Source: Anaerolineae bacterium
Lineage (GTDB): Bacteria; Chloroflexota; Anaerolineae; Promineifilales; Promineifilaceae
Length of the DNA: 64,000 nt
Assembly: GCA_023384415.1 (NCBI GenBank)
Contig: JAHDWJ010000017.1
Location: 99,809 to 163,808, forward strand
Direction of reading: 5' to 3'
Positions 52,953 through 62,279 of the stretch are shown here, in pieces. Every line of letters begins with the position of its first letter. The first letter of the stretch is position 1. A program made the translations under genes and the position numbers. The notes under the pieces are model-generated. The model made no database searches. It was not told the origin of the DNA and saw only the letters and a program-made list of their open reading frames with translations.

Positions 52953-55190
52953 TTAGTAGGGGTAATTTGTTTCCTCTTCTCTTTGTGGTGGCGGCCAGGT
53001 AAAAAGCCGCTCATCAATTAACCGCCCCATTTTTTGATATTCGCGCCGGGTGGCATGGAGCAGATGCCTCATGCCTACTGCCTCGTCATGTTCAGCCGCC
53101 AGGAACGCGGCCGCGAGAATCACATTGCGTATATTCCCCCCAGCCAAACGGAACCGCCGGGCCAATTCATGCCAATCCACATCCGGGGCTGTCGGCGTTT
53201 CACCAGGGAAATTAACCCGCCAGATACGCTCCCGATCCACCACCTCAGGGTAGGGAAATTCGATAGCAAAATGGAGGCGGCGGGTAAACGCATCATCCAT
53301 GTTAGCCCGCAAATTGGTCGCCAAAATCACCACTCCGTCATACGCTTCCATCCGCTGCAGAAGGTAGCTGATTTCGATGTTGGCGTACCGATCATGGCTG
53401 TCTTTTACCTCAGACCGTTTGCCAAAAATAGCATCCGCTTCATCAAAAAAGAGAATGGCGTTGCTAGTAGCCGCTTCGGTGAAAATACGGTCCAGGTTTT
53501 TTTCTGTCTCGCCGATATATTTGCTCACCAGAGAAGAAAGATCAATTTTGTATAAATCTAGCCCCAACTCCCCGGCCATAATATCAGCGGCCATCGTTTT
53601 GCCAGTGCCCGATTCTCCAGCAAAAAGGGAGTGTAACCCTTTGCCCAGAGCCAACTTACGATCAAACCCCCAACGGCCATAAACAATCGGTTTCTGCCGT
53701 ACCTGGTTGACCATTTCCCGCAGTTGGTTGAGAGTATCATAGGGCAAAATGATGTCATCCCAGGTGTAGCGAGGTTTGATTTTAGTGGCCAGGTTGCCTA
53801 GATTTTGGTTGGAGTGGGCGCGGCTGGCCAGAAACAAATCGGCCTCGGTCATTGGTTCATTGCGCCAGGAAGCCAGATCACGAGCCGTGGCAATGGCATC
53901 TTCTATCTGGCCCGGGCTAAAACGGAAATTATTGGCGATGTCGCTCAGGCTGAGGCCAGAGTTACCTAAATAATGCTGCCAGATACGAATGCGGCCGTCA
54001 TAATCCGGGTTAGTGAAAGAAACAGGCAGAATGGAACGGCGACGATTTTCGCCAAGCGGCTGCCAGATGGTTGCCCCAGCCATGATCACCACCTGGGGAT
54101 AAGCCAGAAGCTGGGTTAAGATATGGTGGGGCGGCCGGCCTTCTTTGAGCAGAGTATCCCAGTTGTAAAGGTAAAGGAGAGCCTGGTTTAAGCGGCCATC
54201 ACGTAAAAGCAAGGTCATGCCTTCATCAAGCTGATTGTCGGCCGATAGGGCGGCCATGTCTGCGCTGATGAGGGGTAAGGCCAGGGTGTGGGCGATGGAC
54301 GCGGCCGCGTCCCGTTTACCTGCCCCATATCCCCCATAAAAAGCAAACAGGGGGTTGCGCTCTTGAGCCACCCGCACCAGTTGGGCCAACCAATCCCCAT
54401 CCAGGCGAGGAGATGGCTGCCACTCCCGGGTATCTACCAGAGACACAGCTTTTTCCAGGCCACTATCTAAACCTGAATGACCTAGCAAATGCTCAACGAC
54501 GCGGCCGGCCGGCCGCACATATTGCACTAAAAGAGACGGCTCTGTAGCACTATGATCGGAAAACCGCACCAACAGTCGAGATTGAATCAGGCGACCATCA
54601 TCGGTAAAAAGACGGCGGGCACGCAGCTTATCAGTAAAAGAGTGGGTCAATAGATTAAGAACAAGATCAACTGAAGGCCGTTTCCGAGTGACATCATCTT
54701 GTAGATAGGCATAAAGTCGTTCATACCGGGGATCAACTTCTGGAGCCAGGGCGATGAGCAGAGCATCTAGCTCGATAGATGTCAGCTCAAACTGGCGTCC
54801 CAGGTCATCCAGGAGCATCGGCACACCAGCCTTTCGGGTAGCTTCAGTACGGCTTTGCCATTCCTGGTACACCTCGGCAATAATCAGCGGCCACTGCTCC
54901 AGTCCAGTCTCGGCCCCATCGGCTGTTTTGCCATTGACAGAACTCCACAAGCTGTGCCCCAGTTCATACCCCAACAAACTATCTATCTGATCATCAGAGA
55001 TATACAGGCCGCGAAACTCATCATCCGGGTTGAGGCCGATAAGGCGGGCACGGGCCACCGCCCAGCGGATATGGAGATCAATGTAAGCCAGACCCGCCAG
55101 GAGATGCTCCAGGCTGTCAGCAAAGGGCACCGCTGCCGATACAGCGCGAGGTTTGCTTTTAGGTTTGGTTGCTGTAACGCTTGTACTCAT
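52953..55190 (-). CDS. eCIS AAA+ ATPase (Cis15)
   Basis: The 745-residue protein has a helical N-terminal domain and a degenerate first AAA module (FYGGYGAGKRDAAASIAH near residue 285). A complete second module follows: Walker A FAGESGTGKTMAADIMAG (about 523), pore-like LVSKYIGETEKN, Walker B ILFFDEADAIFGKR, sensor-1 VVILATNLRANMDDAFTRR. This is the ClpV/Afp15-like ATPase kept in nearly all eCIS loci, thought to help assembly or cargo loading. Its ATG overlaps the stop of the small first gene by four bases. Confidence 0.9.
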   Translation of the reverse strand: MSTSVTATKPKSKPRAVSAAVPFADSLEHLLAGLAYIDLHIRWAVARARLIGLNPDDEFRGLYISDDQIDSLLGYELGHSLWSSVNGKTADGAETGLEQWPLIIAEVYQEWQSRTEATRKAGVPMLLDDLGRQFELTSIELDALLIALAPEVDPRYERLYAYLQDDVTRKRPSVDLVLNLLTHSFTDKLRARRLFTDDGRLIQSRLLVRFSDHSATEPSLLVQYVRPAGRVVEHLLGHSGLDSGLEKAVSLVDTREWQPSPRLDGDWLAQLVRVAQERNPLFAFYGGYGAGKRDAAASIAHTLALPLISADMAALSADNQLDEGMTLLLRDGRLNQALLYLYNWDTLLKEGRPPHHILTQLLAYPQVVIMAGATIWQPLGENRRRSILPVSFTNPDYDGRIRIWQHYLGNSGLSLSDIANNFRFSPGQIEDAIATARDLASWRNEPMTEADLFLASRAHSNQNLGNLATKIKPRYTWDDIILPYDTLNQLREMVNQVRQKPIVYGRWGFDRKLALGKGLHSLFAGESGTGKTMAADIMAGELGLDLYKIDLSSLVSKYIGETEKNLDRIFTEAATSNAILFFDEADAIFGKRSEVKDSHDRYANIEISYLLQRMEAYDGVVILATNLRANMDDAFTRRLHFAIEFPYPEVVDRERIWRVNFPGETPTAPDVDWHELARRFRLAGGNIRNVILAAAFLAAEHDEAVGMRHLLHATRREYQKMGRLIDERLFTWPPPQREEETNYPY

Positions 55191-55438
55191 GCGTTTTTGT
55201 CATCAGCCTGAATGGGCATAAAGGTTTGTTCAGCCGGGTCTACGATGCCGTTGATGATTCGGCCTATGTCATCAAATTCGCGGAAATGGAAGCGGCGGCC
55301 GCTTTGCACATGATCCACCCAGCCGCGCCATTCTCCCGGTTGTTCGGGGATGTCACGGTTTTCTAACCAGATACGCAAGACAAAGGAGTGAGCCTCAGAT
55401 TCAAAAAAGGTCATCAAGCCTCGGTCCTGGTCGGCCAT
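55187..55438 (-). CDS. Small conserved-looking first gene of the eCIS operon
   Basis: The 83-residue protein reads FFESEAHSFVLRIWLENRDI, EWRGWVDHVQSGRRFHFREF and ends with QADDKNA. I do not recognise a named family. Its translation is coupled to the ATPase gene by an ATGA overlap and it directly follows the inverted GATATAGTC element, so it is the promoter-proximal gene. Its size and W-rich sequence suggest a small adaptor. Confidence 0.65.
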   Translation of the reverse strand: MADQDRGLMTFFESEAHSFVLRIWLENRDIPEQPGEWRGWVDHVQSGRRFHFREFDDIGRIINGIVDPAEQTFMPIQADDKNA

Positions 55439-55456
55439 AGGGTCCTCGCCTGGGGT

Positions 55457-55492
55457 GATATAGTCGCCTGGGGGTAAGGTCAGGACTATATC
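55457..55492 (-). promoter_or_regulatory. Inverted GATATAGTC element upstream of the eCIS operon
   Basis: GATATAGTC (55457-55465) is perfectly inverted as GACTATATC (55484-55492) with an 18-base spacer, 18 bases before the operon's first ATG. On the minus strand TATAGT at 55490-55485 could be a -10 box. The same element, with matching GAC and CCC downstream, precedes the giant cargo gene at 19538. Confidence 0.55.
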
Positions 55493-56195
55493 AAAGGGGT
55501 AATATTTACCCGGTGGTTTTTAACTGGATACAGGCATTGGGTGACTTTGGGGAATGGTAAGTTAGGTAGTCTTACAAAGCCAGTGGCCTGTTGAATTAAT
55601 AGTTTGAACAAGCAGGGGGTAGTATATTGCTTGTGTCTCACAAAAGTCTCACAACTGGCGGTGTAAATATTTGAACCCGACGAAGGTTACTATGCAAATG
55701 GGGGTGAGGCTTTATTAACTTGCCAGGTATGATTGACCTTTTCTGGGCACGGTGTCTTACAAATTCCTGGTCACCACGACCCTACGCTCTCTCAAAAAGC
55801 AAAACCGGTCACTGCGGCACGGTTGCCATCACCATAAAGGCATAATGTGTAATTTATACAATTTATTCAATCATTGTAAAATCATATTAAAACTCATCAT
55901 TGACACATTCGGTGGCACAAATTATACTGTTGTCCATCTCTTGATTTATCGCTTTACCCTTTCAACTTGCGTCAATACAGCCCTATATTTACCCCTACCT
56001 CTACCCAGGAGCACACCATGGATCGCGGCCGCAATGCGTACGTCCGACAGAATGGATGGGCGGAGCTTGCCTGGTGAGCAGCGTTAATGCCAATGGTGTA
56101 TGATTGGGAAGGGGAAGAGCCGCTTAAAAACAGTATGACCCCGAAAACCGACGCCCCCAGGTCACGGCGAGTAGGAACAAGGAACAATACCGGAT
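55493..56195. other. Long spacer between eCIS operon and RHS array
   Basis: No gene is supported here. Translated frames are short and without recognisable motifs. The DNA is AT-rich up to about 55990. A GCGGCCGC at about 56024 is one of the last before the RHS array. Promoters for the eCIS operon lie at its left edge. Confidence 0.5.
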
Positions 56196-57140
56196 ACACC
56201 CAGTACAACCAACGGCAGCCCGGTACCTGGCACAACCGCCCACTACCTGCCTTATGGCGACTACCGGGGCAATGCCCCCACCGCTACCCCCTTAACCGAA
56301 CGCGGCTACACCGGCCACCACGAGAACCGGGAGATAGGGCTGACCTACATGAATGCCCGCTTCTACAGCCCCACCAGCGGCCGCTTCCTGACCGCCGATA
56401 CCCTCATCCCCAGCCCTACCAACCCCCAAAGCCACAACCGGTACAGCTACGTCCTGGGCAACGCAGTTAATTTGATTGATCCAAGTGGGCATTATCCCCA
56501 AAATACCTCATCATATAGTTATTCTGGTGCTCGATTAACATCTGCGCTTGATGTGATAAAACAAGATGCTATTAGTAGAAATAGTGACAATGTTAGCACC
56601 TTAAATAATTGGCAAAACGGTACGGCTGGCGCGTTTGCATCTGTTGGGGCAGGAATTGGTATTGTTGCTACAGCCCCTGAGGGTGTCGTTACTTTAGGTG
56701 CAGCATCAATAGTTGGCGGACTTGTAGGTGCTGCAATAGGGGGGGTGATTGGATACGGGGTAGGGACATTGATAGGTAACATGGTAAACAGCGCTGATTC
56801 CATTACAAACGACGTGAATTTTATCACAAATTTCATTAGCTTTAATACACGGAATACTGGTAGTGGTGAGTTGCAAGTCGTAATCAATGATGATGATGGA
56901 AATAGTAGGTGGGTTTCCGCAACATCTGTTAATATCGTTTTGCAGACAGATGAAAGAAGATTCGCCCAGGATAAGTATTATGTTCTTATCGAGTTTGTCT
57001 TGACCGATGGTCGGATAGCGCGTCAGTCAATAGAAATACACCGTAGTACCATGCAGTACCTAGATGATTTGCTTTCATCAAGTTACCCGGCTGGATTGAC
57101 ACCTTGGGAGTACCCTCCTACTCCAGCACCAAGTAACTGA
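56196..57140 (+). CDS. Orphan RHS tip 1, 5'-truncated
   Basis: The frame is in RHS sequence from about 56200 (NGSPVPGTTAHYLPYGDYRG) with no good start before ATG 56349. The core ends GRFLTADTLIPSPTNPQSHN and LGNAVNLIDPSGH. The unique C-terminal region of about 220 residues has a glycine-rich hydrophobic segment (VGGLVGAAIGGVIGYGVGTL) and an acidic beta-rich end. It lacks the first 80 residues of the core shared by tips 2-4. It is followed by a small membrane protein gene. It is a silent or donor tip rather than an expressed toxin. Confidence 0.65.
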   Translation, partial: TPSTTNGSPVPGTTAHYLPYGDYRGNAPTATPLTERGYTGHHENREIGLTYMNARFYSPTSGRFLTADTLIPSPTNPQSHNRYSYVLGNAVNLIDPSGHYPQNTSSYSYSGARLTSALDVIKQDAISRNSDNVSTLNNWQNGTAGAFASVGAGIGIVATAPEGVVTLGAASIVGGLVGAAIGGVIGYGVGTLIGNMVNSADSITNDVNFITNFISFNTRNTGSGELQVVINDDDGNSRWVSATSVNIVLQTDERRFAQDKYYVLIEFVLTDGRIARQSIEIHRSTMQYLDDLLSSSYPAGLTPWEYPPTPAPSN

Positions 57141-57228
57141 TTGCTATTGATTTTTAAGGCAAAAAGACAATATACCACCTATAGTTGAGCTATGTCGGTT
57201 CGAATGTTTGTCATCAAGTGAGAACAAA

Positions 57229-57552
57229 ATGGTCAAAAAAACGTTTAAAGAAAATTTAGTTGGGTCTACGAAATTCTTCTTTGTATCATTCTTTACTTTT
57301 TGCTTGGGGCATCCCATTATTGGCAAAGTTACTGCTATAGAACAACAAGTATGGCAAATCCAATCAGCGATTGCTTATGTAGCGGTCACGTTTATAGCTA
57401 TGCTAAGTTTATTTTGGATAGCCAAGTTAATTTACCAAATTTTACCTGACAATGGTTACATCAATCATTTTATGTTTGTTCTTGTTGGGACTGCAATAGG
57501 CTTGTTAGGAATAAGTATATTTACATTGGTAGGTTCTTTTATATTATTTTAA
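57229..57552 (+). CDS. Small membrane protein, candidate immunity to RHS tip 1
   Basis: ATG 57229 gives 107 residues with three membrane helices (KFFFVSFFTFCLGHPIIG, AIAYVAVTFIAMLSLFWIAK, FMFVLVGTAIGLLGISIF). No Shine-Dalgarno is obvious. The gene lies 88 bases after RHS tip 1. A membrane immunity protein would fit a membrane-active toxin, and tip 1 does carry a Gly-rich hydrophobic stretch. This is inference from position. Confidence 0.5.
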   Translation: MVKKTFKENLVGSTKFFFVSFFTFCLGHPIIGKVTAIEQQVWQIQSAIAYVAVTFIAMLSLFWIAKLIYQILPDNGYINHFMFVLVGTAIGLLGISIFTLVGSFILF

Positions 57553-57762
57553 AAAACTCAATTTAACAACAAAAGCTATTTTGTAATACAATATTCATTG
57601 TGATGTCGCAAACTTTTTTCTACAAAACAAGGCGTTAAGTGTCATTAAATGGTCAATGTGCAGGCTAATGGACAGTAGTGGATAACCATCCAGCAAGCTC
57701 TAAATTGCCTATAATTTCACAGCCTATGCAACGTTGGGAGTAGCGAACCTTTACAACCATAA

Positions 57763-59016
57763 ATGAGAACCCCCTACAGCCAACGCCCTACCACCTATTG
57801 CCCCTTCTCGTTTTATGAAGAAGCGGTGATTGAACTGTGGCGTGAGCCAAACCAATGCCCCATCCTGGAATCCCCAGACCCCCCACCGCCGAGCTGCTGG
57901 GAAACCTGGCAAACCATCCAGCGGGCCATTTACACATTAGCCGGCCGCGCCATCGCCACCCGCGTCACCACCAGTCCGCCCCAACCCACGGATGGCCTGT
58001 TCTACTTCATCACCGACCACCTGAGCAGTACCCGCCTGCTGGCTGCCCCCAACGGCAGCCCGGTCCAGGGCACAACCGCCCACTACCTGCCTTATGGCGA
58101 TTACCGGGGCAATGCCCCCACCGCCACCCCCTTAACCGAACGCGGCTACACCGGCCACCACGAGAACCGGGAGATAGGGCTGACCTACATGAATGCCCGC
58201 TTCTACAGCCCCACCAGCGGCCGCTTCCTCACCGCCGATACCCTCATCCCCAGCCCCGCCAACCCCCAGAGCCACAACCGGTACAGCTACGTCCTGGGCA
58301 ACGCTATGAACCTGGTTGATCCATCTGGTCATAGAGCAGAAAATCTTGAAGGGGCTTGCTGGGATATATTAACTTGTGGGCTGGATCCTGATGAATGGGA
58401 TGGTGGCACTTACGGAAACTTTTCTTACGAACAAACCATTCTCCTGATGTTATTGTGGATCGAAAACACAGGAAGTGATTATTATATACCGTTAGCACAA
58501 GGACTGTATTATGAGCTTGATCTTTTGACTCGGGTAGATTATGACAATTATGGAGTAAGGGCTACCTTGTATGGCACTGCACCTGATACATTTAAGGGTA
58601 CGATTATTGAACAATTCCTTGATCCAGACCTGCTATTAGGGATAATTTATGGGATTGGAGCAGCTATAAAAGGGTCTGGCGGGGGGACAAATCCAGAAAA
58701 TATCGGATTAGAGGTTAAAACCCCAACCGTCAAATTTCCAACTTCCCATAGTGTAACCGCAAATCTGAGCCAAAGGAATTACAAACACGCTACTAAACAT
58801 TTAGCTGAATTTCAAACACTTGCCCCTGACATGACGCCAGATGCCTTGATTCAGTTAGGTGCAAACATAGTAAGACCAGAGAACCTTATAACCAGACCAG
58901 ATGCAAATCAACTGGCTTTTGAAGCCGTTGTAAATATAGGCGGTCAAGATACGCGGGTACGAGTTGTGTTAAACCGCAACCAACAGCTTAGAAGTATTCA
59001 CATTCGTTATCGTTAA
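57763..59016 (+). CDS. Orphan RHS tip 2
   Basis: The 417-residue frame has a Pro/Cys-rich start, then the full shared core from AGRAIATRVTTSPPQPTDGL through FYFITDHLSSTRLLAAPNG to LGNAMNLVDPSGH. The 230-residue C-terminal part is unique and ends in a compact domain: NYKHATKHLAEFQTLAPD, IQLGANIVRPENL, then strands QDTRVRVVLNRNQQLRSIHI. The order of a His-containing helix before a four-strand sheet recalls BECR-type ribonuclease toxins, a weak similarity. A probable immunity gene starts 17 bases downstream. Confidence 0.7.
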   Translation: MRTPYSQRPTTYCPFSFYEEAVIELWREPNQCPILESPDPPPPSCWETWQTIQRAIYTLAGRAIATRVTTSPPQPTDGLFYFITDHLSSTRLLAAPNGSPVQGTTAHYLPYGDYRGNAPTATPLTERGYTGHHENREIGLTYMNARFYSPTSGRFLTADTLIPSPANPQSHNRYSYVLGNAMNLVDPSGHRAENLEGACWDILTCGLDPDEWDGGTYGNFSYEQTILLMLLWIENTGSDYYIPLAQGLYYELDLLTRVDYDNYGVRATLYGTAPDTFKGTIIEQFLDPDLLLGIIYGIGAAIKGSGGGTNPENIGLEVKTPTVKFPTSHSVTANLSQRNYKHATKHLAEFQTLAPDMTPDALIQLGANIVRPENLITRPDANQLAFEAVVNIGGQDTRVRVVLNRNQQLRSIHIRYR

Positions 59017-59033
59017 AACCGGAGAACGAAATT

Positions 59034-59468
59034 ATGAGGATTTTATGGTCCCTTGATCTTGAAGTTGGAGCCATCAACCCAGATGAGTTGCTTGGCAGCA
59101 TTTCAATTGAACATAATGGCTTTATCTTATCAGATGGGCCGACATTTTTGGACAGTTGGTTCAGAGGACTAATACAAGGTTACAATTGTCTAAGAGAGGG
59201 AATGAGAAGAGTTGAAGTTGATCTAGTAGATGAACCCCATGTATTGCTCTTTGAAGCCGTAGGAAATGGTTTTTGTATTTCCTATCACAACGATCTTATA
59301 CCTAATGTTTCATTAAACGATTTTTATCATGCTTTATTGGATTCATCTGTTACTTTGTTGATAAAAGTTGAGGCTGAATCTAAGAACCGCGATTTTACAA
59401 TGATTAAGCCTATTATAGAGTTCGTTAGGGAACAACGCTATTCCCAGCTTCGCTCCTTACCAGAATAA
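59034..59468 (+). CDS. Candidate immunity protein for RHS tip 2
   Basis: The 144-residue soluble protein starts RILWSLDLEVGAINPDELLG 17 bases after the RHS tip stop. It is acidic and beta-then-helix in pattern, with FEAVGNGFCISYHNDLIPNV. No known family is recognised. Close spacing and acidic character support an immunity role against the basic C-terminal domain of tip 2. Confidence 0.55.
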   Translation: MRILWSLDLEVGAINPDELLGSISIEHNGFILSDGPTFLDSWFRGLIQGYNCLREGMRRVEVDLVDEPHVLLFEAVGNGFCISYHNDLIPNVSLNDFYHALLDSSVTLLIKVEAESKNRDFTMIKPIIEFVREQRYSQLRSLPE

Positions 59469-59541
59469 TTTACCGGATAATCTGACTTAAGAATGGCACT
59501 TAAATAACTTGTCTATTTGTTTACGTGGCTCAGTTAATGAA

Positions 59542-60663
59542 ATGGGTAAGTTATTTTATTCTCGTTCCTTAGCCGGCCGCGCCATCGCCACCCGCGTCAT
59601 CACCAGTCCGCCCCAACCCACGGATGGCCTGTTCTACTTCATCACCGACCACCTGAGCAGTACCCGCCTGCTGGCTATCCCCAACGGCAGCCCGGTGCCG
59701 GGCACAACCGCCCACTACCTGCCTTATGGCGATTACCGGGGTAGTGCCCCCACCGCCACCCCCTTAACCGAACGAGGCTACACCGGCCACCACGAGAACC
59801 GGGAGATAGGGCTGACCTACATGAATGCTCGTTTCTACAGCCCCACCACTGGTAGATTCCTCACCGCCGATACAATTGTGCCCGCGCCAGAAAATCCCCA
59901 GACATATAATAGATACGCCTATACACTGGGAAACCCTTTACTTTTCACGGATTCTACAGGTCACTGTGCAGAAATTGGGGATGAAACTTGTTGGTCATAT
60001 GCTGAACAACTTAATCGGGAATATGGGCTTAGCCTTAAATTCCTCGGTACCATGACAATGGCTCAAATGATCTTTTTTATAGATGGGTTAAATGCAGCAA
60101 GGGGGATTGATAATGATCTACCTGAACTAATAATAGCTGAGATTAATAGGCTTGATCAAGAACTGCCAGATTGGCTATACAGTTTGAACAATCAGCACAG
60201 GTGGGATGCAATTGGAATTCGGATCGAAGGCAGTTTTGGCTTGATTTTTGGGCTACAAGGTGATATAGATTTTGTGTTCAACTTTAATAGCTGGGAATTT
60301 AGCATTTTTCTTACCCCTGGTGCCCAAATAGGTGCATTAGCAGGAGGGAGTGGGGGTATTGGGATATATTTTGGCTTTAATGCTCCATCCAATAGTAGTT
60401 ACTGGGGATGGGGATGGGGGATTACAGCACAAATAGTGCCTGCTGGGGGAGGTGGTGGAATTCAATACAATGACTCTGGATCTGCCTGGTCGTTGGTTGT
60501 TGGAATTAATGGGGGAGAAGAATTTGACCTGACGATAGGGGGAGGTTATACATTCGAGGTTTTGCGGCACATTGGTAGCCCATCTGGCACCACTTCACAG
60601 ACGATCATGGCTCCCCAGATCTGGTATTGGAGAGGTTATCTGTATAACTTTTTTCACAGGTAA
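59542..60663 (+). CDS. Orphan RHS tip 3
   Basis: ATG 59542 (TTG 59509 is an alternative) leads after eight residues into the shared core AGRAIATRVITSPPQPTDGL, ending LGNPLLFTDSTGH. The unique 230-residue C-terminus includes an early helical part (WSYAEQLNREYGLSLKFLG) and a late glycine- and aromatic-rich beta region (GGSGGIGIYFGFN, YWGWGWGITAQIVPAGGGGG). No enzyme motif is seen; a pore- or barrel-like domain is possible. No immunity gene follows directly; the next DNA is disrupted by the IS element. Confidence 0.65.
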   Translation: MGKLFYSRSLAGRAIATRVITSPPQPTDGLFYFITDHLSSTRLLAIPNGSPVPGTTAHYLPYGDYRGSAPTATPLTERGYTGHHENREIGLTYMNARFYSPTTGRFLTADTIVPAPENPQTYNRYAYTLGNPLLFTDSTGHCAEIGDETCWSYAEQLNREYGLSLKFLGTMTMAQMIFFIDGLNAARGIDNDLPELIIAEINRLDQELPDWLYSLNNQHRWDAIGIRIEGSFGLIFGLQGDIDFVFNFNSWEFSIFLTPGAQIGALAGGSGGIGIYFGFNAPSNSSYWGWGWGITAQIVPAGGGGGIQYNDSGSAWSLVVGINGGEEFDLTIGGGYTFEVLRHIGSPSGTTSQTIMAPQIWYWRGYLYNFFHR

Positions 60664-60833
60664 GAATGGTTCTTTGAGAATTCGCTAGTTCTAACAGATT
60701 TTTTAGTTGACATAATAGATGACAAGCAATCCATTTGGATGATGCCACATATAGGTGTCAGTGCTATGTTAGTCCCATATACGCCATTTTAGCACCATCA
60801 ACAGTAATGAATTCTTGTCACGAATCATTGAAT

Positions 60834-61025
60834 TCAGATTGAATTGAGTAATTCTGCCGTTTTCACATAGGCCAAACCACAGAATCCGTCAGAATCAGAG
60901 AGTTTAGAGATTGATACCAGATGTATGAGTATATTCTTGTTATCGTCCTCAGCTAAATTGAGGTAAGTTAGCGGCGCCTTTGTCTTTGCTCCATAAATCC
61001 TCAAAACAAAAGGTACTAAGTGCAA
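60834..61025 (-). pseudogene. Gene fragment cut by the IS630-type element
   Basis: The minus-strand frame LVPFVLRIYGAKTKAPLTYL, NLAEDDNKNILIHLVSISKL and CGLAYVKTAELL looks like genuine protein. It runs straight into the left end of the IS element at 61016. No continuation is visible to the right of the element. It could be the remnant of an immunity or unrelated gene. Confidence 0.4.
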
Positions 61026-61034
61026 ACAAACATA

Positions 61035-61565
61035 TTATGCGGGGTTCGCACCGATAATCGATAAAACTTGCGCAGGCGCTCGATTGAAACGGTCAAAGAA
61101 ATCTTTAGATGCTTGCAAAAGGAGCGCAACGGTTTCAAAAAGCTCACAATGCGTGACCTCTCGGCGAAAGTGGCGCCAGAGCATTTCAATCGGATTTAAC
61201 CACGGGCTATACGTGGGTAAGTACATTAACACCAGACGACCAGCAGCCGACCGAACCACAGCTTCCACCTCATCATCTTGATGCGTGTTGACATTATCCC
61301 AGGCAACATAGATGGTTTGGCGAGGATGTTTGTCTAAAAGTTGTTGCAGAAATTCGGCAATTTGTGGCCGCCGTTTGCGGCGACGGAAGATGACAACCGT
61401 TTCTCCGGTATGGTAATTGACACCGCCAATGCCGTAATGTTTCTTGGGTTGTCCTGGAGTCGCTATCATGATTTGTTGTCCTTTGGGCGACCACATGGCT
61501 TTGAGCGTCGGCTGCCAACTGACATTGAATTCGTCCGCATAATAGAAGACTTCACCAGGTTTCAA
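61035..61565 (-). CDS. IS630 transposase, frame B (DDE part)
   Basis: This 176-residue frame has the catalytic triad of IS630/Tc1-mariner enzymes: Asp in YYADEFNVSWQP, Asp in IYVAWDNVNTHQ and Glu in SPWLNPIEMLWRHFRREV. It lacks its own convincing start. It would be made as a fusion with frame A by -1 frameshifting at the A7 run, total about 345 residues, the normal length. Confidence 0.85.
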   Translation of the reverse strand: MKPGEVFYYADEFNVSWQPTLKAMWSPKGQQIMIATPGQPKKHYGIGGVNYHTGETVVIFRRRKRRPQIAEFLQQLLDKHPRQTIYVAWDNVNTHQDDEVEAVVRSAAGRLVLMYLPTYSPWLNPIEMLWRHFRREVTHCELFETVALLLQASKDFFDRFNRAPAQVLSIIGANPA

Positions 61566-62089
61566 GTTGTCGCGCTGCTCTTCAATCGCCTTTTTTTGGC
61601 CTCGTACCCGGGGTCAGAGCTGCTGACTTTGTGTTGTGGTCGGCTGATAACGATGTCGTTGGCTTTCAAAATCAGGCGTACGGTTTCTGTGGAAAAGCGT
61701 AGACCCGTTTCTTCAGCCATAAAATCAACCAACCGCTGCAAGGTCCACAATGAGTAGGGTTGTTCCAGAAAGCGTGGCCGCCGACGCACCACAACCAAAA
61801 GGCGCTCCTGGTAGACATCAGTGACTCGTTTTGGGGCTCCTGATTTTGGTTCATCGAATAAGCCGCTGATGCCTTCGGCATTGAAACGCTGAATCCATCG
61901 CCGCACCGTTTGCTCATCTTGTCGCACAATCTGGGCAATTTGTGGCGCAGTCATCTTCTCTTCCGCGCCTAACAAAATCATTTGGGCTCTGCTGCGGACG
62001 CGAACGTCCTTGGTCCGACGATATAGTTCATCAAGTTGGTTCAATTCTTCTGTTGGTATTGGTCGTACTTCTATGGGCTTCATACCCAT
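61562..62089 (-). CDS. IS630 transposase, frame A (DNA-binding part)
   Basis: The 175-residue frame carries an N-terminal helix-turn-helix (KMTAPQIAQIVRQDEQTVRR) and ends near the first catalytic segment. The 3' end contains AAAAAAAGG on the coding strand. A -1 slip there fuses it to frame B, giving KKKAIEEQRDNLKPGEVFYY. On its own it may act as a repressor. Confidence 0.85.
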   Translation of the reverse strand: MGMKPIEVRPIPTEELNQLDELYRRTKDVRVRSRAQMILLGAEEKMTAPQIAQIVRQDEQTVRRWIQRFNAEGISGLFDEPKSGAPKRVTDVYQERLLVVVRRRPRFLEQPYSLWTLQRLVDFMAEETGLRFSTETVRLILKANDIVISRPQHKVSSSDPGYEAKKRRLKSSATT

Positions 62090-62150
62090 AGTTTATCCAG
62101 AATGGTTTATCCATCAAATCTTGTTTGTTTGTACTTAGGGGATTGTATTA

Positions 62151-62240
62151 AGTGGGAATTAGTAGGAGAAATTTTCCAACCCAAATGCATGGGTTGGACC
62201 GGCAAAGACGCGAAAAAATTTGCCTTTTTACATTCCCACT
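62151..62240. repeat. Nested inverted repeat beside the IS, MITE-like
   Basis: AGTGGGAAT (62151-62159) is inverted at 62232-62240, with a weaker inner match of AAATTTT and a central AACCCA...TGGGTT hairpin at 62178-62195. A related AATTTAGTAGGAAAAAG string occurs near 62826. It is about 90 bases, non-coding. Confidence 0.5.
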
Positions 62241-62279
62241 AACCTTTGCATAATACGCAAGCATCAGGAGATCGCAAAA

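Larger units (their letters stand above)
61016..62138. mobile_element. IS630-family insertion sequence
   Basis: The ends are CTAAGTGCAAACAAACA (61016-61032) and its inverted partner TGTTTGTTTGTACTTAG (62122-62138), 16 of 17 paired. Two overlapping minus-strand frames encode the transposase. TA lies just outside the left end, as expected for IS630 targets, but the right flank is GG, so the target duplication is lost or the boundary is slightly off. Length is about 1.12 kb. Confidence 0.8.

Noticed and set aside
55752-56087. 111-residue plus-strand frame before the RHS array
   Set aside because: Composition is random-looking, it has no motif and it bears no relation to the RHS frame that follows.
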